The position numbers were made by a program, and so were the translations under genes. From JASHPR01 sp963842355 (GTDB taxonomy: Bacteria > Actinomycetota > Actinomycetes > Streptosporangiales > Streptosporangiaceae): a stretch of 64,000 bases of DNA. Below the pieces are notes generated by a model that ran no database searches, was not told where the DNA came from, and worked only from the letters and a program-made list of their open reading frames with translations. The DNA lies in NCBI GenBank assembly GCA_963842355.1, contig CAWJGC010000008.1, positions 124,001 through 188,000 on the forward strand. Reading direction: 5' to 3'. Positions 27,717 through 36,951 of this stretch are shown here, one piece after another; position 1 is the first letter of the stretch; each line of letters starts with the position of its first letter.

Positions 27717-29306
27717 GTGATCAGGTGGCGCAGTGGCGTGGTGTCGCGCGTGCGGCGGGAGTGGGCGGGCGCGGTCGAGGTCGAGGCGACGGTCGACGGC
27801 GCGCCGGTCCGCGCGCTGGCCTACCCGCGGCTGACCGGCCGTCCGGAGCCGGGCGACCGGGCGCTGCTGAACACCAACGCGCTGGACCTCGGGCTGGGCA
27901 CCGGCGGCTACGCGCTGGTGGTCGCGCTGCCCGACCGGCTGCCGCCGGACCAGTCAGGCCCCGGTCACCTGATCAAGGCACGGTACACCCCGCTGCAGGC
28001 CTGCGTGCCCGGCGCGGACGAGCAGGGCTCGCCGCACCACGAGATCCTGCGGGAGGCCGACGATCTCGAGGGCATTCCGGTCGTGGTGGCCGACCTGCAC
28101 TCAGCCCTGCCCGCCGTGCTGGCCGGCTTTTATTCCGAACGGAAGCCGCGGGGTGCTCCCGCCGGGCCGGCGGACCGCGCGGTCTACGTCATGCTCGACG
28201 GCGGCGCGCTGCCCGCCTGGTTCTCCCGCACGGTCGCCGCGCTGCGGGACGCGGGCTGGCTGGCCGGGACCGTGACCGTGGGCCAGGCGTTCGGGGGGGA
28301 CCTGGAGGCGGTGACGCTGCACAGCGGGCTGCTGGCCGCGCGGTACGTCCTCGGCGCGGACCTGGTCGTGGTGGCTCAGGGGCCCGGGAACCTGGGCACC
28401 GGCACCCGGTGGGGTTTCTCCGGGGTGGCCGCGGGCGAGGCGGTCAACGCCGCGGCGGTGCTGGGCGGGAAGCCGGTGGCGTCGCTGCGGATCAGCGAGG
28501 CGGACCCGCGCGAGCGGCATCGCGGCCTCTCGCACCACAGCCTGACGGCGTACGGGCGGGTGGCCCTGGCCCGGGCCGACGTCGTGCTGCCCGACCTGCC
28601 GGGCGACTTCGGCGCCCGGATCACCGCGTCGGCGGAGCCGCTGGCGGCGCGGCACGCCCTGGTCCGGGTGAGCGTGGCCGGGCTCGGGGATGTGCTGCGC
28701 GCCTGCCCGGTGCCGCTGTCCACGATGGGTCGCGGGCTGGACTCCGACCTCGCCTATTTCCTGGCGGCCGCGGCGGCCGGGCGGCACGCGGCGGGGCTGG
28801 CCCGCCCCGGCCTGCACTATGACCTGGAACGCGACGCGGTCCGGGTGGTCCTGGTGGATGCGGGCGGCCGGATCCTGCTGTTTCACGCGCTGACGCCGGA
28901 CCGCGCGCCGGACGGCTGGTGGGAACTGCCGGGCGGCGGGATCGATCCGGGCGAGTCCTACCTGGACGCGGCGGTACGCGAGATCTGGGAGGAGACCGGC
29001 CTGATCCTCGACCCCGGCGCGGTGGGCCCGCCCGTCTGGCGGCGCGACGCCACCTGGCGGTCGCGGGGCGTGCGGCGGCTGCAGCACGAGGTGGTCGTCC
29101 AGGCCCGGGTGGCCGCCGACCAGCCGGAGATCGTCGGCGCCGGCCGCACCGCCGAAGAGATCGAGGATTACGTGGCCGCGCGGTGGTGGGAGCGGGCCGA
29201 GATCGCCCGCAGCCAGGAGAGGTTCTACCCCGGCCGGCTGCCGCAACTGCTACCGGCGTTCCTGGCCGGGGAGAGTATCGACGAGCCGTTCGAGCGCTGG
29301 AACTAG
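27717..29306 (+). CDS. DUF3866 protein fused to a C-terminal NUDIX hydrolase
   Basis: Residues 1 to about 365 match the DUF3866 pattern of actinobacteria (MIRWRSGVVSRVRREWAGAV, GHLIKARYTPLQACV, VVVAQGPGNLGTGTRWGFSG, GLSHHSLTAYGRVALARADV). Residues from about 375 onward form a NUDIX domain with the full box GGGIDPGESYLDAAVREIWE followed by ETGLI. NUDIX enzymes hydrolyse nucleoside-diphosphate derivatives. DUF3866 function is unknown; its usual place next to PafBC is kept. The start GTG 27717 fits the family opening; 27666 is possible. It is divergent from pafB. Confidence 0.85.
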   Translation: MIRWRSGVVSRVRREWAGAVEVEATVDGAPVRALAYPRLTGRPEPGDRALLNTNALDLGLGTGGYALVVALPDRLPPDQSGPGHLIKARYTPLQACVPGADEQGSPHHEILREADDLEGIPVVVADLHSALPAVLAGFYSERKPRGAPAGPADRAVYVMLDGGALPAWFSRTVAALRDAGWLAGTVTVGQAFGGDLEAVTLHSGLLAARYVLGADLVVVAQGPGNLGTGTRWGFSGVAAGEAVNAAAVLGGKPVASLRISEADPRERHRGLSHHSLTAYGRVALARADVVLPDLPGDFGARITASAEPLAARHALVRVSVAGLGDVLRACPVPLSTMGRGLDSDLAYFLAAAAAGRHAAGLARPGLHYDLERDAVRVVLVDAGGRILLFHALTPDRAPDGWWELPGGGIDPGESYLDAAVREIWEETGLILDPGAVGPPVWRRDATWRSRGVRRLQHEVVVQARVAADQPEIVGAGRTAEEIEDYVAARWWERAEIARSQERFYPGRLPQLLPAFLAGESIDEPFERWN

Positions 29307-29379
29307 ACACCAGGACCGCCGCCCCGGAACGGGCGTGAGGTCGCAGACCGATGACAGGAAAGGCAGGGGAAGCTGGGTC

Positions 29380-29817
29380 ATGAGTTTCTCGGCGAAGGCG
29401 CGGCGGCTGCCCGGCCGGCTGGCGGCCGGCGCGTTCATCCTCAATGCCGGCCTGGGCAAGTGGTCCGCCGACGAGGAGACGGCCGCCCGGCTGCACGGCA
29501 TGGCGGCCGGGACCTACCCGTTCCTGGCCAGGCTCAAGCCGAAGGATTTCGCCCGGCTGCTGTCAGCCGGCGAGATCGCGCTCGGCGCGGCGCTGCTGCT
29601 GCCGGTCGTGCCCGCGGCCGCGGCCGGGGCGGGCCTGACCGCCTTCTCGGCCGGGCTGCTTGGCCTGTACGCCCGCACCCCGGGCATGACCAGGGAAGAC
29701 GGTATCCGGCCCAGCCAGCAGGGCACCGCCCTGGCCAAGGACGTGTGGATGCTCGGCATCGGCATCGGGCTGGTGGCAGACGCCCTCACCGACCGGCCCG
29801 CGCCGCCCGCCCCCTGA
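29380..29817 (+). CDS. DoxX-like membrane protein
   Basis: The 145-residue protein has about four hydrophobic helices (RLAAGAFILNAGLGKW, IALGAALLLPVVPAAAAGAG, LTAFSAGLLGLY, WMLGIGIGLVADAL), a size and layout like the DoxX/DoxD group. The opening LNAGLGKW and the RLLSAGEIALGAALLLP region are shared by actinobacterial relatives. ATG 29380 has GGGGA upstream; the frame from 29335 adds a basic leader without support. Function is unknown. It follows the DUF3866-NUDIX gene by 73 bases and may be in its operon. Confidence 0.65.
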   Translation: MSFSAKARRLPGRLAAGAFILNAGLGKWSADEETAARLHGMAAGTYPFLARLKPKDFARLLSAGEIALGAALLLPVVPAAAAGAGLTAFSAGLLGLYARTPGMTREDGIRPSQQGTALAKDVWMLGIGIGLVADALTDRPAPPAP

Positions 29818-29838
29818 GGGACCGCCCGCCGGGACGGG

Positions 29839-30792
29839 TCAGCCGCTGGTGCCGTTGACCGCGTCCAGGATGTCCACGACGAACACCAGCGTGTCGGTGC
29901 CCTTGATTCCGGCGGCCGCCTGGCCGGTCGACCCGTAACCGAACTTCGGCGGGATCACGAGCATGACCCGGCTGCCGACCGGCACGCCGACCAGGCCCTT
30001 GTCCCAGCCCGGGATGATCTGGGGCGGGGAGGCGTCGATCTCGAAGCCGAACGGCGCGCCGCGCTGCCACGAGGAGTCGAAGACCGTGCCCGTGCGCCAG
30101 ATGACGCCGACGTACTGCGTGACGACCTCCTGGCCCTTGGCGACCGGCGGCCCGGATCCCTTGATCAGCGTCTTGACCACGAGCTTGTTCGGCGGCGTGG
30201 AGGTGGGAACCTTCACGCTCGGGCCGTTCGTCCCGGCGGTGACCGTGGGCAGGCCGCTTCCGCCGTCCGACACGTGCGTGCCCGAGGCCGATGCCGTCCC
30301 GGCGTAGGCCTTGATCATGTCCACGACGAACACGAGCGTGTCGGTTCCCGTCACCCCGACCTGGGAGTTGCCGGTGGTCCCGTAGCCGTACTTGGGCGGC
30401 AGGACGGCCAGCACCCGGCTGCCCATCTTCTTGCCTTGCAGCGCCGTCTGGAGCCCGGGCAGCAGCTTGCCCGCCAGCACCTGCGGTGTGGCGCTGAACG
30501 TGCTGAGGGCCAGCCGGTGGGTGGTGCCGCTCCAGATATAGACGACGTAGTTGCCGAGGAAGGCATCGCCGCTGGTGAGAGGCTGCCCGCTGCCCTGGAC
30601 CTCCGTCTTGGTGTAAAGGTCGCCGCCCGCCTTCCTGGACGGGATCTTCACGGCGGGCGCCTGGCCGAAGGTGCCGCTGGCCGTGACGGACGTGTTCGGG
30701 CTGGGGGGCGGCGCCGCCGGCGATGAGCCGCAACCGGCCAGGGCTGCGGTGGCGATCAGCGGCAGGAACAGCGCAGCGGCGATGCGTCGCAT
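29839..30792 (-). CDS. Lipoprotein with two FKBP-type peptidyl-prolyl isomerase domains
   Basis: The protein of about 317 residues has a signal peptide ending in the lipobox ALAGC, so it is anchored outside the membrane. Two FKBP modules follow. The second (about 200-315) is canonical, with VVTQYVGVIWRTGTVFDSSW, FEIDASPPQIIPGWDKGLVG and VMLVIPPKFGYGSTG. The first (about 55-165) is degenerate, with YVVYIWSGTTHRLALSTFSA, and has lost the FDSS residues, so it may be structural only. Start ATG 30790-30792 has GAGGA 5 bases before it. FKBP lipoproteins help fold exported proteins. Neighbour genes give no partner. Confidence 0.9.
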   Translation of the reverse strand: MRRIAAALFLPLIATAALAGCGSSPAAPPPSPNTSVTASGTFGQAPAVKIPSRKAGGDLYTKTEVQGSGQPLTSGDAFLGNYVVYIWSGTTHRLALSTFSATPQVLAGKLLPGLQTALQGKKMGSRVLAVLPPKYGYGTTGNSQVGVTGTDTLVFVVDMIKAYAGTASASGTHVSDGGSGLPTVTAGTNGPSVKVPTSTPPNKLVVKTLIKGSGPPVAKGQEVVTQYVGVIWRTGTVFDSSWQRGAPFGFEIDASPPQIIPGWDKGLVGVPVGSRVMLVIPPKFGYGSTGQAAAGIKGTDTLVFVVDILDAVNGTSG

Positions 30793-30842
30793 GGGAATCC
30801 TCATTGTCGGGATCACGAGCGCAGCCAGCCTACCCGCCGGGG

Positions 30843-31658
30843 TTAGGCTCCGCTGACGGCCAGGGGCCTGGCGAACAGTGTCGCCAGTTCGGCCTCTTCC
30901 GGCATCATCGGCACCAGCGCCGGAGTGAGCCTCGCGAACAGCCGGCGGGCGCGCTCCAGGCCGCGCTCGGTCCGGCTGGACACGATCTGCGGAACGCCGA
31001 GGATCTCGGTCACGGCCTGAGTCCGGGTCGTGCGTTCCGGGCAGAAGGCGACGTCGATTTCCATCCCGAGCTCGGCCACGAACTTCTCCAGCCGAGCCGT
31101 GGTCCCCGGGCGGGCCGCGGACCGCAGGATGAGGATCTGGCCATCGCGCAGGCTCCCGGCGCAGTCGCCGACCGCGCTGCGAAGAGGGCTGGGCAGGTCG
31201 GCGGGGGGTCCGCCCCGGGATGCCGGGGATACCCGGGATGCCCAGGATAGCCGGGATGCCCGGGATAGCCGGGATGCCGCGGCGTGCCGCCCGCGGCCGG
31301 GCCGCGGCGACGACGCGAGCCGGGGTGAGGCCGCGAGCCGGGTTGAGGCCGCGGGCTGCGGCGGGGCACCCGCCGAGGCGACGATCACGTGCTCCGCGCC
31401 GCGCACGATCCGAGGGTCCGCGGAGGCGGCCAGCTGGCCCACCGCGACCACGCGCTCGAGCGGCAAGGCCGAGCCGGGCCGGGCGAACGGCATCCGCGCG
31501 GCGCTGACCGCGGCCACGGCCGGCTCGCTGGCGTCGTAGATCACGACGCGGGCGCCACGGTCGGCGAGCGCGATCGCCAGCGGCAGGCCGACCCGCCCGC
31601 AGCCGCCGACGACCGCCACGTCACAGGAGAAACCGCCCGCGCGGCATGGATACGGCAC
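30843..31658 (-). CDS. Nucleotide-sugar dehydrogenase-like protein, truncated, with a repeat insertion
   Basis: The 271-residue product keeps the NAD-binding domain of the UDP-glucose/UDP-ManNAc dehydrogenase family: VAVVGGCGRVGLPLAIALAD, FARPGS, HVIVASAGAP, LILRSAARPGTTARLEKFVA, DVAFCPERTTRTQAVTEI and EEAELATLFARP. It stops exactly where full-length enzymes (about 430 residues) continue into the linker helix and catalytic domain, so the active-site Cys is absent. A Ser/Arg-rich stretch from 18-bp repeats interrupts the Rossmann domain near residue 130. It may be a decaying gene. Start is uncertain (GTG 31658 or GTG 31619). Confidence 0.65.
   Translation of the reverse strand: MPYPCRAGGFSCDVAVVGGCGRVGLPLAIALADRGARVVIYDASEPAVAAVSAARMPFARPGSALPLERVVAVGQLAASADPRIVRGAEHVIVASAGAPPQPAASTRLAASPRLASSPRPGRGRHAAASRLSRASRLSWASRVSPASRGGPPADLPSPLRSAVGDCAGSLRDGQILILRSAARPGTTARLEKFVAELGMEIDVAFCPERTTRTQAVTEILGVPQIVSSRTERGLERARRLFARLTPALVPMMPEEAELATLFARPLAVSGA
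31215..31278 (-). repeat. 18-bp tandem repeat inside the truncated dehydrogenase gene
   Basis: Three full units of CCGGGATGCCCGGGATAG, at 31215-31232, 31233-31250 and 31251-31268, plus a partial fourth, encode alternating ASR/WASRVS-like residues on the minus strand. The unit is a multiple of three so frame is kept. It lies in a loop of the NAD-binding domain not present in relatives. Confidence 0.75.
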
Positions 31659-31853
31659 CGAACCTACCCCCGGCTTGTCGGCATGGCTGGCGGCTCCCGG
31701 CCCCCGCCGCGGAGCAAGCCCCGCCGGGTAGGTCGCACGGGCCCCCCGGCCGCGCTCGCCGCCCCACGGATATTAGCAACAGAAAGTAGTCCCGAGGATA
31801 CGTTTGGTGAGTTGAAGGGACGAGGCCCCGTGCTGCCCGGGTGCGCGGCGTGG
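31659..31853. other. Spacer between pafA and the truncated dehydrogenase
   Basis: I see no gene here. A short AT-rich patch ATATTAGCAACAGAAAGTAG (31768-31787) and GATACGTTTGGTGAG nearby stand out from the G/C-rich surroundings and could hold the promoter of the dehydrogenase-like gene on the minus strand. Confidence 0.3.
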
Positions 31854-33212
31854 CTACATGCCGGCGATGAGCTTCTCGACCCGCTCGTCCACCGACCGGA
31901 ACGGGTCCTTGCATAGCACGGTGCGCTGCGCCTGGTCGTTCAGCTTGAGGTGCACCCAGTCCACGGTGAAGTCCCGGCGCCGCTCCTGCGCGCGCCGGAT
32001 GAACTCGCCGCGCAGCCGCGCCCGCGTGGTCTGCGGCGGCACCGACTTGGCCTCGAAGATGTCCAGGTCCCGGCAGGCCCGCTCGACCGCGCCGCGGCGC
32101 TGCAGCAGGTAGTACAGGCCCCGGCCGCGGTGCACGTCGTGGTAGGCGAGGTCAAGCTGGGCCACCCGCGGCGAGGCGAGCGGCAGGTCGTGCTTGGCCC
32201 GGTAGCGCTCGATCAGCTGGTACTTGGTCACCCAGTCGATCTCGCGCGCCACCAGGCCGAGGTCGCCGGTCTCGACCGCGCGCAGGGCCAGCTCCCACAG
32301 GTCGAGCACCCGCTCGGTGATCGCGTCCGGGCCGCGCGGTCGGCGAAGTCCCGGGCCTTGGACAGGTACTCCTGCTGGATGTCGAGCGCGCTGACCTCGC
32401 GGCCGTTGGCCAGCCGGACCTTCCGGCGCCCGGTCATGTCGTGGCTGACGTCCCTGATCGCCCGGATCGGGTTCTCCAGCGTCAGATCGCGCATCACGGT
32501 GCCGGCCTCGACCATCCGCAGCACCAGGTCGGTCGCCCCGACCTTGAGCAGCATCGTGGTCTCGCTCATGTTCGAGTCGCCGACGATCACGTGCAGCCGC
32601 CGGAACCGCTCGGCGTCGGCGTGCGGCTCGTCCCGGGTGTTGATGATCGGCCGGGACCTGGTGGTCGCCGACGACACGCCCTCCCAGATGTGCTCGGCGC
32701 GCTGGCTCACGCAGTACACCGCGCCGCGCGGGGTCTGCAGCACCTTGCCGGCCCCGCAGATGATCTGCCGGGTGACCAGGAACGGGATCAGGATGTCGGC
32801 CAGCCTGCCGAACTCGCCGTGCCGGCCGACCAGGTAGTTCTCGTGGCAGCCGTAGGAGTTCCCCGCGGAGTCGGTGTTGTTCTTGAACAGGTAGATGTCG
32901 CCGGCGATGCCCTCTTCGCGCAGCCGCCGGTCGGCGTCCACGAGCAGGCCCTCCAGGATCCGCTCGCCCGCCTTGTCGTGCGTGACCAGGTCGATCAGGC
33001 TGTCGCACTCCGGCGTCGCGTACTCCGGGATGGCTGCCCACGTCGAGGTACAGCCGGGCGCCGTTGCGCAGGAACACGTTGCTGCTCCGGCCCCACGACA
33101 CCACCCGGCGGAACAGGTACCTGGCCACCTCGTCCGGGGACAGCCGCCGCTGTCCGCGGAACGTGCACGTGACGCCGTACTCGTTCTCCAGCCCGAAGAT
33201 TCGCCTGTCCAT
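31854..33212 (-). CDS. pafA: Pup--protein ligase PafA, two frameshifts as read
   Basis: Joined across two one-base indels, the protein is about 453 residues, normal for PafA. It begins MDRRIFGLENEYGVTCTFRG (catalytic Glu in LENEYG) and continues with NGARLYLDVGSHPE, IYLFKNNTDSAGNSYGCHEN, RPIINTRDEPHADAERFRRL, VIVGDSNMSETTMLLKVGAT, and the C-terminal DWVTKYQLIERYRAKH and FIRRAQERRRDFTVDWVHLK. PafA links Pup to lysines of substrate proteins with ATP. The breaks are an extra C near 33033 (CATCCCGGAG) and one base near 32335. No internal stops occur, so sequence error is likely. Its start is 12 bases from the end of the aldehyde dehydrogenase gene. Confidence 0.88.
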   Translation of the reverse strand: MDRRIFGLENEYGVTCTFRGQRRLSPDEVARYLFRRVVSWGRSSNVFLRNGARLYLDVGSHPGVRDAGVRQPDRPGHARQGGRADPGGPARGRRPAAARRGHRRRHLPVQEQHRLRGELLRLPRELPGRPARRVRQAGRHPDPVPGHPADHLRGRQGAADPARRGVLREPARRAHLGGRVVGDHQVPADHQHPGRAARRRRAVPAAARDRRRLEHERDHDAAQGRGDRPGAADGRGRHRDARSDAGEPDPGDQGRQPRHDRAPEGPAGQRPRGQRARHPAGVPVQGPGLRRPRGPDAITERVLDLWELALRAVETGDLGLVAREIDWVTKYQLIERYRAKHDLPLASPRVAQLDLAYHDVHRGRGLYYLLQRRGAVERACRDLDIFEAKSVPPQTTRARLRGEFIRRAQERRRDFTVDWVHLKLNDQAQRTVLCKDPFRSVDERVEKLIAGM

Positions 33213-33223
33213 GTGCGCCCGGC

Positions 33224-34687
<1,464 letters not shown>

Positions 34688-34739
34688 GTTTCCTCCCAAT
34701 CCCGCGCGGCCGGTCTGGCGGCCTCCGCTGCCTTCGACC

Positions 34740-35528
34740 CTACATCGGCCCGCCGGGAGGTTCCGCAGCCTCGTCCGGCCCGGCGGTCGGGCCGCCCCCC
34801 TCGGTGATGGCCTCGGCCTGGTTGCCCGGCAGGGCCCCGGCGAGCAGCGTGTCCAGGCGGGCGCCGGTGAGCCGCCGGAACATCCGGTGCTGCCGCCCCC
34901 GGTCCAGCAGGGCGACCTCGAGCTGGGCGGCGGTGATCTCCTGGCGGTCGGCGCCGTTGCCCGGCCCGGCCAGCGCCGTGATCGCGACCGTGAACGCTCT
35001 CGCCAGCGACATCCCGTCCGTGTACTGCTCCTTGAGCACCGCAGCGACCTGGTCGGCCTGGCCGCCCATGACCACGAAGCCGCGCTCGTCCGCCACCGAG
35101 CCGTCGAACGTGATCCGGTAGATCTGGTCGTCATCGGCCGTCTTCCCGACCTCGGCGACCACGATCTCCACCTCGTAGGGCTTGGGGCTGTCGGTGAAGA
35201 AGGTACCCAGCGTCTGGGCGTACCAGTTGGCCAGGCCGCGGGCGCTGACGTCCTGCCGGTCGTACTGGAACCCGGTCAGATCCGCGTAGCGGACACCGGC
35301 CTGGCGCAGCCGTTCAAATTCGTTGTACCGGCCCACGGCGGCGAACGCGATCCGGTCGTAGATCTCGCTGAACTTCCGCAGGGCCCGGGACGGGTTCGGC
35401 GCCACGAACAGGATCCCGGCGTCGCAGGTGATCACGACACCGCTGCGGATGCGCGTGATGGCCTTGCGCGCGTAGTCCGCCTTGTCCTTCATCGCCTGCT
35501 CGGGCGAGACGTAAAACGGCATCGTCAC
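34740..35528 (-). CDS. prcA: Proteasome subunit alpha PrcA
   Basis: The 262-residue protein begins MPFYVSPEQAMKDKADYARK, the actinobacterial alpha-subunit gate region, followed by GVVITCDAGILFVAPNPSRA and FSEIYDRIAFAAVGRYNEFE. It has no N-terminal threonine nucleophile, as expected for alpha rings. The C-terminal tail is Gly/Pro- and acid-rich. Seven copies form the outer rings that gate the core and bind the ARC/Mpa ATPase. The GTG at 35528 has GAAGGG 10 bases upstream; ATG at 35522 is an alternative. prcB lies 82 bases upstream in the same orientation. Confidence 0.95.
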   Translation of the reverse strand: MTMPFYVSPEQAMKDKADYARKAITRIRSGVVITCDAGILFVAPNPSRALRKFSEIYDRIAFAAVGRYNEFERLRQAGVRYADLTGFQYDRQDVSARGLANWYAQTLGTFFTDSPKPYEVEIVVAEVGKTADDDQIYRITFDGSVADERGFVVMGGQADQVAAVLKEQYTDGMSLARAFTVAITALAGPGNGADRQEITAAQLEVALLDRGRQHRMFRRLTGARLDTLLAGALPGNQAEAITEGGGPTAGPDEAAEPPGGPM

Positions 35529-35610
35529 CGCTGCGGTTCCCTTCGGGTGGTGCTGCTGGAGAGGTCGCGGGGTTCCGGCTGATCACGCCGGCTAGCGCTG
35601 GTCACGCCGG

Positions 35611-36528
35611 CTAGCTCGGTGGCAGGGCGCCGCGCGATCCGTTCTGGCCGCCGGCCGGACGCAGCGGCGCGGACGGGCCGTCGGGGGCGACCATCCGGCC
35701 CTCGACCACCGTCTGCGCGTACTCCCCGGCCGCCTCGTCGGTCAGCCGCTCGAAGCCGCCGGCGGTGATCGTCGCGACCACCGGGTAGATGTGCCTGGTC
35801 AGGTCCGGCCCGCCGGTGGCCGAGTCGTCGTCCGCCGCGTCGTAGAGCGCCTGCATGCACGCCAGGACGGTGTCCTCGGCCGACATCCCGTCGGTGTAGA
35901 GCTTCTTCAGCGAGCCGCGGGCGAAGATCGAGCCCGAGCCGATCGCCTCGAACCTGCGTTCCTCGTACCGGCCGCCGGCCACGTCGTAGCTGAAGATCCG
36001 GCCGGTGCCGGTGTCCTCGTCATAGCCGCAGAACAGCGGCACCGCGACCAGGCCCTGCATCGCGGCGCCGATGTTCCCCCGGACCAGGCTGGCCAGGCGG
36101 TTGGCCTTACCGTCCAGGGACAGCGCGTGGCCCTCGAGCTTCTCGTAGTGCTCGAGCTCGACCTGGAACAACCGGACCAGCTCGATCCCGACGCCGGCCA
36201 CCCCGGAGAAGCCGATGCCGGAGAACTCGTCGCTGCGGAACACCTTGTCGATGTCACGCTGCGAGATCATGTTTCCCGAGGTCGCCCGGCGGTCACCGGC
36301 CATGACCACCCCGCCGTGGCAGGCCGCGGCGACGATCGTGGTGCCGTGCGCCAGCCCGGCCGCCAGCGGGCCTGGCACGGGCCCGCCCGACGGGACGGCC
36401 GTCGCCGGCTCCGGTGCCTGCGGCAGCAACTCGGGGGCCGCGACCGAGAGAAAGTCGGTGAACGACGACGTCCCCGCGCTCAGGTAAGCCCCGGGAAGCC
36501 ACCGTCCGTAGGGGGAATCAGGGCCCAC
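35611..36528 (-). CDS. prcB: Proteasome subunit beta PrcB
   Basis: The 305-residue precursor has a 62-residue propeptide (starting GPDSPYGRWLPGAYLSAGTS) that ends LAHG, with the nucleophile Thr63 in TTIVAAACHGGVVMAGDRRA. Lys and Asp residues of the catalytic set are in MAGDRRATSGN and RDIDKVF. After self-cleavage it forms the inner rings of the 20S core. GTG 36526-36528 has AGGA five bases before. It follows pup by 81 bases. A Pro/Gly-rich tail of about 25 residues follows the fold. Confidence 0.96.
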   Translation of the reverse strand: MGPDSPYGRWLPGAYLSAGTSSFTDFLSVAAPELLPQAPEPATAVPSGGPVPGPLAAGLAHGTTIVAAACHGGVVMAGDRRATSGNMISQRDIDKVFRSDEFSGIGFSGVAGVGIELVRLFQVELEHYEKLEGHALSLDGKANRLASLVRGNIGAAMQGLVAVPLFCGYDEDTGTGRIFSYDVAGGRYEERRFEAIGSGSIFARGSLKKLYTDGMSAEDTVLACMQALYDAADDDSATGGPDLTRHIYPVVATITAGGFERLTDEAAGEYAQTVVEGRMVAPDGPSAPLRPAGGQNGSRGALPPS

Positions 36529-36609
36529 GCCGATCCTTCCGTTAGTACGCGTCTGCTAGTGATGCGACCCTACTGCCGCGGCGGCAGTCGCGGGACCCGG
36601 GGGTCTAGG

Positions 36610-36819
36610 TCATTCGCCGCCCTTCTGCACGTAGGACCGGACGAACTCCTCGGCGTTCTCCTCGAGCACCTCGTCGATCTCGTCCAGAATCGCGTCGACG
36701 TCGTCGGTGAGCTTGTCCTGCCGCTCCTTGACGTCCTCGGTCCCCTGCGGCGCGGTGTCCTGCTCCTCCTCGCTGCGCCGGGGAGCCTGACGCTGGCCGC
36801 CGGTGTCCTTTGTCGCCAT
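36610..36819 (-). CDS. pup: Prokaryotic ubiquitin-like protein Pup
   Basis: This 69-residue, disordered, acidic protein has the conserved DDVDAILDEIDEVLEENAEE helix and the C-terminal motif YVQKGGE. It ends in Glu, so PafA can use it directly, while species ending GGQ need Dop deamidation. The N-terminus has TKDTGGQRQAPRR. ATG 36817-36819 has GGAGG six bases upstream. It lies between prcB and dop in the usual order. Confidence 0.97.
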   Translation of the reverse strand: MATKDTGGQRQAPRRSEEEQDTAPQGTEDVKERQDKLTDDVDAILDEIDEVLEENAEEFVRSYVQKGGE

Positions 36820-36951
36820 GCGAAACCTCCGTGATCCGCGGGAGCCGTCCCGCAGCCTCAACGCTATCCTCGCCCGCGGGTGACCCGCCCAATCCTGCTA
36901 TCCGGCATCGGTACCGATCTGCGACCTGGGGCCCGGCCTGCGCCGGGGCGG

